A DNA stretch of 14,249 nt from an uncultured Clostridiaceae bacterium (GCA_958417695.1 CATZDQ010000016.1:1-14249), one strand, 5' to 3'. Positions 1 to 7,916 are shown, counted from the stretch's first letter. Numbers and translations are program-made. Notes: generated from the letters alone by a model not told the origin.

Positions 1-461
1 ATGAAAAATCAAAAGAAAATAAAGAATTAGACGGAATGGGTACTACTTTAGAAGTATGTTTAATATATAATAATAAGGCTTATATTGGACATGTGGGAGA
101 CAGCAGAATTTATCGAATTCGTAGAGAATTTATGCGTAAATTAACACATGACCATAGCTATGTAGAAAAGCTAGTAAAAGATGGTACTATTTCTAAAGAA
201 GAAGCGATGCATCATCCAAAGAAAAACATGCTAATGAAGGCCTTAGGATGTACCGCTTTTGTAGAACCAGATGTAATGATAAAGGGATTTATTAAAGATG
301 ATAAAATATTGATGTGTTCAGATGGATTAACGAATATGCTAACAGATGAGCAAATATATAAAATCATAAAACAAGAAGAAAACCAAGCACCAAATAAATT
401 GATAGAGATGGCAAATGAAGCAGGTGGATATGACAATATCACAGCCATCATCATCTTGTGA
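1..461 (+). CDS. prpC: PP2C-type Ser/Thr protein phosphatase, C-terminal part (5' end outside window)
   Basis: Metal-dependent phosphatase that removes phosphate from Ser/Thr residues, the usual antagonist of the PASTA kinase encoded next. The frame is open from base 3, so the gene enters from the left; the ATG at 36 is an internal Met inside the family motif GMGTT and not the start. Visible PP2C motifs in order are GMGTT, GHVGDSR (metal-binding Asp), CSDGLTNML (second metal Asp) and GGYDNITAI near the C-terminus (metal Asp followed by Asn). About 150 residues are present; the family is usually about 240-250, so roughly the first 90-100 residues are missing, including the first acidic metal ligands. 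It ends with TGA at 459-461, 75 bases before the kinase start, with no terminator in between, so co-transcription is likely. Family assignment is secure; the symbol follows the Bacillus name. Confidence 0.93.
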   Translation, partial: EKSKENKELDGMGTTLEVCLIYNNKAYIGHVGDSRIYRIRREFMRKLTHDHSYVEKLVKDGTISKEEAMHHPKKNMLMKALGCTAFVEPDVMIKGFIKDDKILMCSDGLTNMLTDEQIYKIIKQEENQAPNKLIEMANEAGGYDNITAIIIL

Positions 462-536
462 AAATAAAAAAGTAACCAATAGAACATATGAAAGTAAAAA
501 CAAACATATGTGAAAAAGCAAAGGGAGAGGAATAAT

Positions 537-2508
537 ATGGATTTAGTAGGAAAATATATAGGGGGCAGATACGAACTTCTAGAAAAAATAGGCAATCGGT
601 GGAATGGCAACTGTATATAAAGCCAAATGCCATGTACTAAATAGATTTGTAGCCGTAAAGGTATTAAAAGAAGAGTTTACAACAGATGAAGAATTTATTA
701 GAAGATTTAATGTAGAAGCACAATCAGCAGCTGGTTTAACACATCCTAACATTGTATCGATTTATGACGTTGGTCATGAAGACAATATTTATTATATTGT
801 AATGGAATTAGTACAGGGAAAAACCCTAAAAGAAATCATATCAGAAGATGGAGCACTTCCATGGAAATGGTCAGTCAATATTGCTATTCAAATTGCATCT
901 GCTTTGGAAGCAGCGCATAAAAATAATATTGTACATAGAGATATTAAACCACACAACATTATTATTACAGAAGAAGGGGTTGCTAAAGTAACAGACTTTG
1001 GTATTGCAAAGGCAGTATCTAATTCTACCATTACTGCTTTTGGAACCACAATAGGTTCTGTTCATTACTTTTCACCAGAGCATGCACGTGGAGGCTATAC
1101 AGATGCTAAATCAGATTTATATTCGCTAGGTGTTGTTATGTATGAAATGTTAACCGGTAGAGTACCATTTGATGCCGATACACCGGTTTCTATTGCATTA
1201 AAGCATATGCAAGAAAAGCCAGTAGAACCTATGAAATTAAATCCAAGTATTCCACTAGCTGTAAATCAAATTATTATCAAGGCTATGCAAAAAGAACCTT
1301 CTTTACGTTACCAATCAGCAACAGAAATGCTAAGAGATTTAACCATGGCTTTAAAAAATCCAGAAGGAGATTTTGTAGCACAATCTCAGATTGATACCAG
1401 TAGCACTCAAAGAATTGGTACCATTACGGAGGATATGTTAGATAAAAATAAAGAAACAAGAAGTACAGACAAGAAGAAAAAAGGAAAGTTAAAACAATAT
1501 TTTGAAGACCATCCTAAAATGAAAATTGTAGCCATTATTTTATCCTTTATTTTAGTTTTTGTCATTACGGTATTTACTGTAAAAACGATTATGGATGTTA
1601 CCACTGTCAAAAATGTACCAATTCCAGAATTGATAGGAAAGACAGAAGAAGAGGTAAAAGAAGCGTTAAAAGGTACAAAACTACAGTATGAAATTACAGG
1701 TGAAGATTATAGTGGAGAAATAGAAGAAGGAAAGATGATTTCCCAAGACCCAAGTTATCGTAAAAACTTTACGATTAAAGAAAATACTACCATTAAGTTA
1801 GTGGTTAGTAAAGGGGTAGAAGTCGTAACTGTACCTAAAGTAGCTGGTTACACCTATGAAGAAGCAGAAAAAATGTTAGTAGATGCAAAACTAAAAGTAG
1901 AGAAGATAGAAGAAACTAGTCAAAAGGTACAAGAAGGTGTGGTTATTAAACAAGAACCAGAGGAAAATACTACAGCTAATGCAGGAGATACCATTAAAGT
2001 ACATGTTAGTACTGGAACTGGTATTAAACAAGTAGCTGTCCCATCATTAGTCAATAAAACACAAGAAGCAGCAAGTAAAGAATTGACAGATAATAACTTA
2101 AAAGTAGCTGTAGCTTATGAAGAAGACACTACCAAGGAAAATGGAATTGTTTTAAAACAAAGTATTGATACTGGAAAAGTAGTAGATGAAGGAACCACTG
2201 TTACCATTACAGTCAATAAAATAGCAGAAATCAAAAAGGGAACCGTTAATATTAATTTAAAATCTTTACTAAATTATACAAAGCCAACCAATACCAACCA
2301 GACAGAAACAGAAGTACCAAAGGTAGAAGTGATGGTTAAAGTAGGAGAAGATACTGTCTATAAAGAAAAACAAGCAAAAGATACAACCAAGATAACGGTT
2401 CCTGTTAGTGGAAAAGGGGTTATTACAGTAAAAGTATATGTAGATGATGTATTGAAAACTACACAGAACTTAGATTTAAATAGTAAGACCGTATTAGATA
2501 TAGAATAA
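537..2508 (+). pseudogene. prkC: PASTA-domain Ser/Thr protein kinase PrkC, interrupted by a +1 frameshift at 597
   Basis: Membrane Ser/Thr kinase that senses cell-wall fragments through extracellular PASTA repeats. Translation should begin at ATG 537, preceded by GGGAGAGG; 20 codons read MDLVGKYIGGRYELLEKIGN, then an extra C at 597 throws the frame into a stop at TAA 618. Removing it gives the normal glycine loop IGNGGMATVYKA and a 656-residue protein, close to Bacillus PrkC. In that numbering: ATP-binding Lys41 (VAVK), catalytic Asp135 (HRDIKPHN), Asp153 (DFG), an SPEHARGG activation/P+1 segment, a Lys-rich juxtamembrane stretch, one membrane helix near 329-351, PASTA repeats near 358-426, 427-495 and 496-562, and a Thr/Val-rich C-terminal beta region. 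Without correction, only an ORF from ATG 604 remains, which lacks the Gly-rich loop. All other kinase residues are intact, so I suspect a sequence error or a very recent mutation. Confidence 0.9.
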
Positions 2509-2514
2509 AAACTT

Positions 2515-2550
2515 AAAAGGTAGATGGCAAAATATACGTCTACCTTTTTA
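2515..2550 (+). terminator. Intrinsic terminator after prkC
   Basis: AAAAGGTAGATG (2515-2526) pairs with CGTCTACCTTTT (2537-2548), with one T-G wobble, around a 10-base AT-rich loop, and ends in a run of five T. It sits 7 bases after the prkC stop and only 32 bases before rsgA. It either separates the two transcripts or attenuates read-through. Confidence 0.8.
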
Positions 2551-2570
2551 AAAAAGTAAAATGATAAAAC

Positions 2571-2576
2571 AAGGAG
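2571..2576 (+). promoter_or_regulatory. Ribosome binding site deciding the rsgA start
   Basis: AAGGAG lies 5 bases before ATG 2582. The upstream in-frame ATG at 2561 has only an A-rich tract and the terminator T-run before it, so 2582 is the better start. Confidence 0.8.
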
Positions 2577-2581
2577 AATGG

Positions 2582-3478
2582 ATGAAACAAGGCAGAATTA
2601 TAACAATTGTTAGTAGTAGCTATCAAGTAGAAGTAGAAGAAAATGGACAAAAACAAATGTATATATGTAGTGCTAGGGGAAAAATGAAAAAGGAAGAACA
2701 AACACCTGTGGTAGGAGACTTTGTACAAATAGAAGTGGTAGAAGAAGAGAAAAAACAAGGTGTTATTTTAGAAATTTTGCCACGAAGCAATTATTCTAAA
2801 AGACCCAAAATAGCCAACTTAACACAATTAGTTTTTGTGATTTCTTTGAAGATGCCAAAACCAGATTTATTATTGTTGGACAAGCAACTTGCCTACGCGA
2901 ACTGGCTGGAAATGAAACCGATTATTTGTATTAATAAAGTGGATTTAGGAACACCAGAAGTACTAAGACAAATACAATCTTTATATGAGAAAATTGGTTA
3001 CCGTGTATTAACAACCAATGCAAAAGAAAAAGAGGGTATTTTAGAATTAAAGAAAACTTTAATTCAAGAAGTAACTGCCTTTTCTGGAAACTCGGGTGTA
3101 GGAAAGTCTACTTTGCTAAATGCTTTATTTACAGAAGAAAAAACATTAGAAGGTTTGGTTAGCCAAAAAATAAAAAGAGGAAAAAATACGACAACAGCCA
3201 TTACCTTATATGCATTAGAAGAAGGTGGCTATATTGCAGATACTCCTGGCTTTTCTACTTTTAGTATTGAAGAAATTGCAAGTAAACAATTAGATAAATG
3301 TTTTGTAGAGTTTAGACCCTATATACCAGCTTGCCAATATGTAGGTTGTAGCCATAGAAAAGAAGAGAATTGTGGTGTAAAAGAAGCGGTAGAGGCAGGT
3401 AAAATTTCAGAAGAGCGTTATGAAAATTATTGTAAAATCTATGAAGATTTAAAAGAAAAGGAGGACCATAAATGGTAG
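2582..3478 (+). CDS. rsgA: Small-ribosomal-subunit assembly GTPase RsgA (YloQ/YjeQ)
   Basis: Circularly permuted GTPase that binds the 30S subunit late in maturation and is activated by it. With the start at 2582 the protein is 298 residues, a normal length for this family. Order of parts: N-terminal OB-fold-like beta region (about 1-65), then the permuted G motifs: G4 NKVD (118-121), G1 P-loop GNSGVGKS (169-176), a G2 region with RGKNTTT, and G3 DTPG (220-223). The C-terminal zinc knuckle has Cys251, Cys256, His258 and Cys264. G4 preceding G1 is diagnostic. It lies between prkC and rpe as in many Firmicutes, and its last 7 bases overlap the rpe start, which implies coupled translation. All key residues are present and nothing looks broken. 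Confidence 0.95.
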   Translation: MKQGRIITIVSSSYQVEVEENGQKQMYICSARGKMKKEEQTPVVGDFVQIEVVEEEKKQGVILEILPRSNYSKRPKIANLTQLVFVISLKMPKPDLLLLDKQLAYANWLEMKPIICINKVDLGTPEVLRQIQSLYEKIGYRVLTTNAKEKEGILELKKTLIQEVTAFSGNSGVGKSTLLNALFTEEKTLEGLVSQKIKRGKNTTTAITLYALEEGGYIADTPGFSTFSIEEIASKQLDKCFVEFRPYIPACQYVGCSHRKEENCGVKEAVEAGKISEERYENYCKIYEDLKEKEDHKW

Positions 3479-4143
3479 AAGTAGCTGCATCTTTTTTAGA
3501 TGCCGATAAGGAAAAAATTATACAGACAATTTATGATTTAGAAGTAGCAGGAGCGGATTACTTCCATATCGATGTGATGGATGGAAAATTCGTAGAAAAA
3601 GATACAAGCCAAATTATGAAAGAATATACGGAATATATAAAACAAATTAGTACCATTCCTATAGAAGTACATTTAATGGTAGAAGATGTGGAAAGTTATA
3701 TAAAAAGCTATATGGCACTAGAACCAAGTACAATCATCTTCCATATAGAAGCTTGTAAGAATCAAAACCAAGTGATTGAAATGATGTCTTTATTAAAACA
3801 AAATCATTGTAAAATAGGCTTATGTGTGAGTCCCAAAACAGATATGAATGCCATTTTTGAGTATATTCCTTATATACACCGTGTACTAGTTATGACAGTA
3901 GAACCAGGCAAAGGTGGACAAAAGCTATTACCAGAAACTATTTCTAAAATTCAGGACTTAAACCGTTATATTTATGATAATGGATATGAAGTGGATATTG
4001 AAGTAGATGGTGGTATTAATAATGAAACTTGTAAACCAGTTATAGAAGCAGGGGCTAATATTTTAGTTTCAGGAAGCTATATTATACATTCTGGAAATTA
4101 TAAAGAAGCAATTGCAATATTAAAAGGCAATAAATCAAAGTGA
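3472..4143 (+). CDS. rpe: Ribulose-phosphate 3-epimerase
   Basis: Cytosolic enzyme interconverting ribulose 5-phosphate and xylulose 5-phosphate in the pentose phosphate pathway. The 223-residue length suits the family's TIM barrel. Recognisable motifs are ASFLDAD at the N-terminus (catalytic-site Ser7), HIDVMDG (His32, Asp34 metal/catalytic), EVHLMVED (His67), VMTVEPGKGGQ (phosphate-side loop), IEVDGGIN (Asp179, the second catalytic Asp) and LVSGSYI near the end (phosphate binding). The loop reads EPGKGGQ where many Rpe proteins have NPGFGGQ, so it is a somewhat divergent member and a related sugar-phosphate epimerase activity is possible. AGGAGG lies 6 bases before ATG 3472, inside the end of rsgA. 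The 7-base overlap marks it as part of the same operon. Confidence 0.92.
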   Translation: MVEVAASFLDADKEKIIQTIYDLEVAGADYFHIDVMDGKFVEKDTSQIMKEYTEYIKQISTIPIEVHLMVEDVESYIKSYMALEPSTIIFHIEACKNQNQVIEMMSLLKQNHCKIGLCVSPKTDMNAIFEYIPYIHRVLVMTVEPGKGGQKLLPETISKIQDLNRYIYDNGYEVDIEVDGGINNETCKPVIEAGANILVSGSYIIHSGNYKEAIAILKGNKSK

Positions 4144-4170
4144 TAAGAGTAGAAAAGAGGAGGAAAAAAG

Positions 4171-4344
4171 ATGTTTAGAAAAGAAGATGATGATGCCTAT
4201 ACTGTCAGAGAAAGCATAGAAATGATGAATTTAAACCATATATTTCAAACTAAACAAAATGAAAGACAAACGACAATAGGGTTTAATACGGATAGTTTAT
4301 ATCAAAATTTAGAAGAACAAATTAAAAAAGAAAAATTATTTTAA
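4171..4344 (+). CDS. Small hypothetical protein, 57 residues
   Basis: A short reading frame, ATG 4171 to TAA 4342-4344, with a strong GAGGAGG ribosome binding site ending about 7 bases upstream. It starts 27 bases after rpe and is closed by the strong terminator at 4353, so it is the last gene of the rsgA-rpe operon. The product is soluble and charged, with an acidic start (MFRKEDDD), a central segment TVRESIEMMN, and a C-terminal amphipathic stretch rich in Gln, Glu and Lys. There is no signal peptide, membrane helix or Cys pair. I do not recognise a family. Its placement, ribosome binding site and terminator make it a likely real gene despite its size. Confidence 0.7.
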   Translation: MFRKEDDDAYTVRESIEMMNLNHIFQTKQNERQTTIGFNTDSLYQNLEEQIKKEKLF

Positions 4345-4352
4345 ATGAAAGT

Positions 4353-4389
4353 AAGCAAAAAAAGCGAGCATTGCTCGCTTTTTTTGCTT
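4353..4389 (+). terminator. Very strong intrinsic terminator ending the rsgA-rpe operon
   Basis: A perfect 17-base-pair stem: AAGC, seven A, GCGAGC (4353-4369), loop ATT, then GCTCGC, seven T, GCTT (4373-4389). The A-tract/T-tract symmetry lets it work in both directions. It marks the border between the conserved block and the accessory region. Confidence 0.93.
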
Positions 4390-4459
4390 TATCCATTAGT
4401 TTGTATAAAAGTTAAAAATAGAAGGACAAAGAACATTATAAAAGATGACATAAAACAAA

Positions 4460-4488
4460 TTGAAGTAGTTAAAAGAATTGGATAATAT
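4460..4488 (+). promoter_or_regulatory. Predicted sigma-A promoter for the first prepilin-like gene
   Basis: TTGAAG (4460-4465), a 17-base spacer, then TAATAT (4483-4488), 61 bases before the ATG. It is the only well-spaced pair I found between the terminator at 4389 and the gene. Confidence 0.6.
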
Positions 4489-4537
4489 ATATTAAGAATA
4501 CTATAAAAAGGGATAAAAATTGAATAACTTGGAAAAA

Positions 4538-4543
4538 AAGGAG
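4538..4543 (+). promoter_or_regulatory. Ribosome binding site deciding the start at 4550
   Basis: AAGGAG, 6 bases before ATG 4550. A TTG at 4520 would extend the frame by 10 Lys/Glu/Asn-rich residues but has no comparable site, and starting there would bury this one. Confidence 0.75.
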
Positions 4544-4549
4544 AAACAG

Positions 4550-5617
4550 ATGAAAAATGAAAAAGCAATGACATTGATTAGTTTAGTGGTAACAATTGTT
4601 ATATTAATCATTTTAGCAGGAATTAGTATAAATGTGACAATAGGAGATAATGGTATTATAACAAAAGCAAAACAGGCAAAAGCAAATATCGTATTAGCAG
4701 GAGAAGCAGAGGCATTGCAGCTAAATCAATTATATTTTGATTTAGAAACTAGTGGAGAAATGACAGAAGATGAAGAATCTACGAAAAAGGATGAGATAAT
4801 TGCCTTACTCCAAAAACAAGTAGAAGAATTAAAAAAACAAGTGATTTCTTTACAGACAGAAAATGCAGAATTAAAAAAGCAAATAGAAGATTTAAAAGCA
4901 CAGATTGCTAATTTACAACAAGAAATTGCAAATTTAAAAAAACAAATAGCTAATAAAGATATAGAGATTACTAATTTAAAGGACCAAGTAAGCCAAAAAG
5001 AAGCAAAGATACAAGAACTACAAAATCAATTAAATACGCTCAATTCCTTATTAGCACAGACAAATGCAACAGAAGGAAAAATCTTAGCTGGTTATAAAGC
5101 CTATAGTGGAGGAAAATTATTAACAGGAACTATGCCTAATCGTGGGGCTATTAGCACTGCCTTAAATTGTGGGCAAACTTACACGATACCAGCTGGTTAT
5201 CATAATGGTTCAGGAAAGGTAACAGCTAATAGTTTAGCAAGTCAAACCTCTGCTACAGCAACCGCAACAGATATAAGACAAGGAAAAAATGCTTGGGTAA
5301 ATGGAACAAAGATTAATGGAACCATGAAGACCTATTCTATTAAAAAAGGAAGTGGTTATATTACAGCAGGTGGAAATGTAAGCATAAATTTAGGAGGAAA
5401 ACCTAAATTCATGGCTTTGGTAGTAGACTCTGGCTTTAAAATAACTAGTATATATAGTGAAACATTGGGTTATGTATATGAAGGCTATGATGTTAACCGT
5501 GGATGGTTAAAAATAACAGATACAGGTTTTAACTATAATCAACAATCAAATTGGGAAAATGGAAATTATTATTATATATATTCTTTAGACAAAGACCTCT
5601 TATTTGCAGAACCATAA
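4550..5617 (+). CDS. Prepilin-like surface protein with coiled coil and phage-tail-fibre-like domain
   Basis: A 355-residue exported protein of unknown specific role. Residues 1-28 form a prepilin-type signal: short basic leader MKNEKA, then MTLISLVVTI and a hydrophobic helix ending LAGISI. The position equal to pilin Glu5 is Ser, and Ala replaces the usual Gly before the cleavage site. IGDNGIITKAKQAK follows, a motif shared with the other two prepilin-like proteins here. Residues about 80-172 are a long heptad-rich coiled coil (repeats of LKKQI, LKAQI, LQQEI). Residues about 177-260 match a repeat style common in Firmicutes phage tail fibres: GYKAYSGGKLLTGTMPN, then YTIPAGYHNGSGKVTANSLA, then GKNAWVNGTKINGTM. 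The C-terminal 95 residues look like a Gly/Tyr-rich beta domain. I infer a membrane- or pilus-anchored stalk displaying a binding tip. A strong-looking promoter (4460-4488) precedes it. Confidence 0.8.
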   Translation: MKNEKAMTLISLVVTIVILIILAGISINVTIGDNGIITKAKQAKANIVLAGEAEALQLNQLYFDLETSGEMTEDEESTKKDEIIALLQKQVEELKKQVISLQTENAELKKQIEDLKAQIANLQQEIANLKKQIANKDIEITNLKDQVSQKEAKIQELQNQLNTLNSLLAQTNATEGKILAGYKAYSGGKLLTGTMPNRGAISTALNCGQTYTIPAGYHNGSGKVTANSLASQTSATATATDIRQGKNAWVNGTKINGTMKTYSIKKGSGYITAGGNVSINLGGKPKFMALVVDSGFKITSIYSETLGYVYEGYDVNRGWLKITDTGFNYNQQSNWENGNYYYIYSLDKDLLFAEP

Positions 5618-5633
5618 GTAGACTAAAAAATTT

Positions 5634-5709
5634 AGAAAAAGTAAATCCTAGTTACTGATTAAACGCTATTTAAAGGATATTTAATCTAGTGAAGGGAATT
5701 ACTTTTTCT
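5634..5709 (+). terminator. Long imperfect hairpin after the first prepilin-like gene, probable terminator
   Basis: AGAAAAAGTAAATCC (5634-5648) pairs with GGAATTACTTTTTCT (5695-5709) with one mismatch; weaker pairing extends outward through flanking A and T runs. Inside, GATTAAA and TTTAATC pair again with a small bulge, so nearly the whole 76 bases fold on themselves. T-rich sequence follows. It fits a terminator but is longer than the others here, so a palindromic repeat element or a structured RNA is also possible. Confidence 0.5.
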
Positions 5710-6078
5710 TTAATTTTTGTGTAAAATAAAGAGATAGATAAGAAAAAAAGAGAGACTTTAAGTGAGTCAGTTCAAATTAATTTTTTTAATAGTAAAATTA
5801 ATTTCTACTCACTTGCAATGTGCTCTCAACAGAGACATATTAAGTTATCACTAAGTGTTTTTTGTTATATATGTAAGTAAAACTGTTTTAAAAAATAAGG
5901 TTCATAATGAAGTGACTTTATCTTTTGTATATTTAATTTCTTTAGAATATATTCGTCTTACAAATTAGAAATAAAATTCTAGTTTGCTTTTATTATGTAA
6001 AATTATAAACAAATGACTGGATTATAAAATTAAAAGTATAGAAAAAAAATATTATAATCAAATAAAAATATAAGAATA
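5710..6078. other. AT-rich intergenic stretch with one strong hairpin, no gene seen
   Basis: No coding frame with a ribosome binding site on either strand. One notable structure: AAGTGAGT (5760-5767) pairs with ACTCACTT (5807-5814), and inside it AATTAATTTT (5775-5784) pairs with AAAATTAATT (5794-5803), separated by a 7/3-base internal loop. There is no clean T-run after it. From 5816 to 6078 I see only low-complexity AT-rich DNA with no recognisable RNA gene, and no copy of the GC-rich segment at 7725-7898. Confidence 0.5.
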
Positions 6079-6107
6079 TTGACATTAACCAAACGGTAAT
6101 ATAAAAT
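6079..6107 (+). promoter_or_regulatory. Consensus-like sigma-A promoter for the DGR-type prepilin gene
   Basis: Perfect TTGACA (6079-6084), 17-base spacer, TAAAAT (6102-6107). The expected start site would leave a leader of about 50 bases before ATG 6164. This is the best -35 box in the window. Confidence 0.75.
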
Positions 6108-6163
6108 ACAAGTATAAAGATTGAAAAAATGGAAAACATAAGAAAAAGAAAGGGCGAGAAAGT

Positions 6164-7898
6164 ATGAAAGAAAAGACAAAACAAAAGGGTGTAACTTTAA
6201 TTGCATTGGTGATTACAATTATTGTACTAATTATATTAGCAGGAGTAGCCATTAATGCATTAGTTGGTGAAAATGGTATTATCACACAGGCCCAAAGAGC
6301 AAAAGACGACACTGAACAAGGAAAAAGAGAGGAACAAGGTGGTTTATTGAGTTTAGAGCAACAGATAGATGCAGCATTGGGTCAAACTTATATCACAGAA
6401 AAGGGAGTGAATAAACCAGTCTTAACAGCAGGAATGTCCCCTATTAAATTTACAGAACCAAACAGTAGTGAAAAAGGGAAATCAGAGAAAACAGAAAGTA
6501 GTAATACAGATTGGTATGATTACAATGGTAAAAAGTGGGCAAATGCCCAGACAGAAGATGGAAGTATGTGGGTATGGATACCAAGATTTGCCTATAAAGT
6601 AAATGAGACAGATAAGAAATTTGATATCAAATTCTTAATTGGAACAACAGATACCTATTATGATGAAAATGGACAAATTCAAACAGCAAAAAGATGCACG
6701 AATGTAAATGAAGACGTGAAGACAAAAACAGGATATACTGTACACCCTGTTTTTACGGATGAAACCTCTATTGGATATAGAAATGGAGGATGGGATAAAG
6801 AATTAACAGGAATCTGGGTAGCAAAATTTGAAGCAGGGTATGCTAGCGGAAATAACTCTGCTCCAGTCAAAGCAAGTAGTGTAAGTTATTCACAAAGTGA
6901 GGTATGGGTAAGAGCAATAGAAAGAGGGCAAAGTGCTGATGGGAATGAAAGTGCCCGTAACTGGTTAGATGGGATTTATGGTTCTACCAAAACAGCTATC
7001 AAATACCCAACTTTTCAACCAGTCACTTATAGTATGAATTATATTAACCATAATGATGCTTTTAACATAGCAAAGGCAATGACCGAAAACGGAAATATAT
7101 ATGGATTAACAGAAGCAATAGATTCTCACTTAATGAAAAACAGTGAATGGGGAGCAGTTGCCTATTTATCACAAAGTAAATATGGTTTAAATGGAACAGA
7201 TATAACAGTTAATAATGTAAGCTTAAATAGTGGAGGAGCAAAAAGAACGAATACAACAGGAAAGTCAGGAGTCGATAGTGTCTATGCTGTAACAGGTTGT
7301 ACAACAGCTTCTACTAGTGCTGGAGAAAGTGTTAAAACAATGGAGAATATTAACGGAACAACAGGAAATACAGCAAATAACGGGGTCTATACATGGGACC
7401 AGTTAAATGGTTGCATGGCAAGTAGTACAGGAAACATCTATGGAATTTATGACTTAAGTGGAGGAAACTATGAAAGAACTAGTCGGTTATGTAGCAAATG
7501 GAAATAGTTATTTAAAAAATTATGGAGCAAGTATAGCCTATGATGGAAGTACCTTAAAAATAGCAAGTACCAAATATACAACTGCTTATCCATTTGATAG
7601 CAGTACAGATAATACCGGTATAACGATTAATGATGCAAATAGAAATATAGCAAGTACGCATAACTACAAAAAGAATACCCTAATCTATGGCGATGGTATC
7701 CGCGAGACCTCTATAGCTGGAACCGGAAATAGTTCATGGTATGGTGATTCTTCATATTACCCAGGCTTGCACCATCCATTCTCGATTCGTGGCGGTGGTT
7801 TCTGGGATGGCTCGAGTGCCGGTTTCTTCTATTTCTATCGTCATACTGGCGATAGCAATTACGTTAGTGGGTTCCGTGCGGTACTAATTGTGTCCTAG
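6164..7898 (+). pseudogene. Prepilin-like protein with FGE/C-type-lectin-like domain and DGR-type variable C-terminus; +1 frameshift at 7484
   Basis: As written the frame stops at TAG 7505-7507; removing one C at 7484 joins it to the frame ending at 7898, giving 577 residues and the family-typical junction SGGNYERTSGYVANGNSYL. Residues 1-31 are a prepilin-like signal (leader MKEKTKQKG, then VTLIALVITI and a hydrophobic helix), with Ala in place of pilin Glu5; VGENGIITQAQRAK follows. From about residue 80 on is a formylglycine-generating-enzyme/C-type-lectin-like domain of the kind seen in DGR target proteins: MWVWIPRFAYKV, TGIWVAKFEAGY, NSEWGAVAYLSQSKYG, GIYDLSGGNYERT, then a C-terminal tail with RGG, AG.F.F and GFRAVL. 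I see no evidence for the sulfatase-modifying reaction; a ligand-binding role is likelier. It is probably monocistronic, with its own promoter at 6079 and a terminator at 7917. The break may be a sequence error, since the downstream frame is fully open. Confidence 0.85.
7725..7898 (+). repeat. Probable DGR variable repeat (VR) at the 3' end of the prepilin-like gene
   Basis: G+C is about 47% over 7741-7860, against about 35% over 7561-7620. In the 29 codons from 7788 to 7874, 26 end in C or T, 3 in G and none in A; only 12 of 87 bases are A. This is what adenine-directed copying of AAY template codons yields (NNY codons). The encoded frame is RGG, seven residues including F, W, D and S, then AG, F-F-Y-F-Y-R-H-T-G-D, and finally GFRAVLIVS, which matches FGE-type DGR targets in layout. 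The last 25 bases (GGGTTCCGT...) would be the invariant initiation-of-mutagenic-homology side. Exact boundaries need the template repeat, which is not in this window. Confidence 0.7.
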
Positions 7899-7916
7899 TA
7901 CTTTATATAGAAAAAG

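Noticed and set aside
36..38. ATG as start of the phosphatase
   Set aside because: The frame is open to base 3 and the Met lies inside the internal PP2C motif GMGTT.
604..606. ATG as start of prkC
   Set aside because: It falls inside the kinase glycine loop and has no ribosome binding site; the true N-terminus is encoded from 537 in another frame.
212..633. Minus-strand reading frames opposite the phosphatase and prkC start
   Set aside because: Low-complexity Phe/Ile/Ser-rich shadows of real plus-strand genes, with no ribosome binding sites.
5618..6163. Search for the DGR template repeat in the intergenic gap
   Set aside because: The gap is AT-rich with no GC-containing match to the variable region; the other gaps (7949-8496, 12020-12199) also lack one.
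5993..6184. Minus-strand 63-residue hydrophobic frame upstream of the DGR-type gene
   Set aside because: It overlaps the promoter and start of that gene and is only Phe/Ile/Leu from AT-rich DNA.
7458..7898. Separate gene starting at ATG 7458
   Set aside because: It is the continuation of the 6164 gene after a one-base shift; its sequence completes the FGE-like domain.
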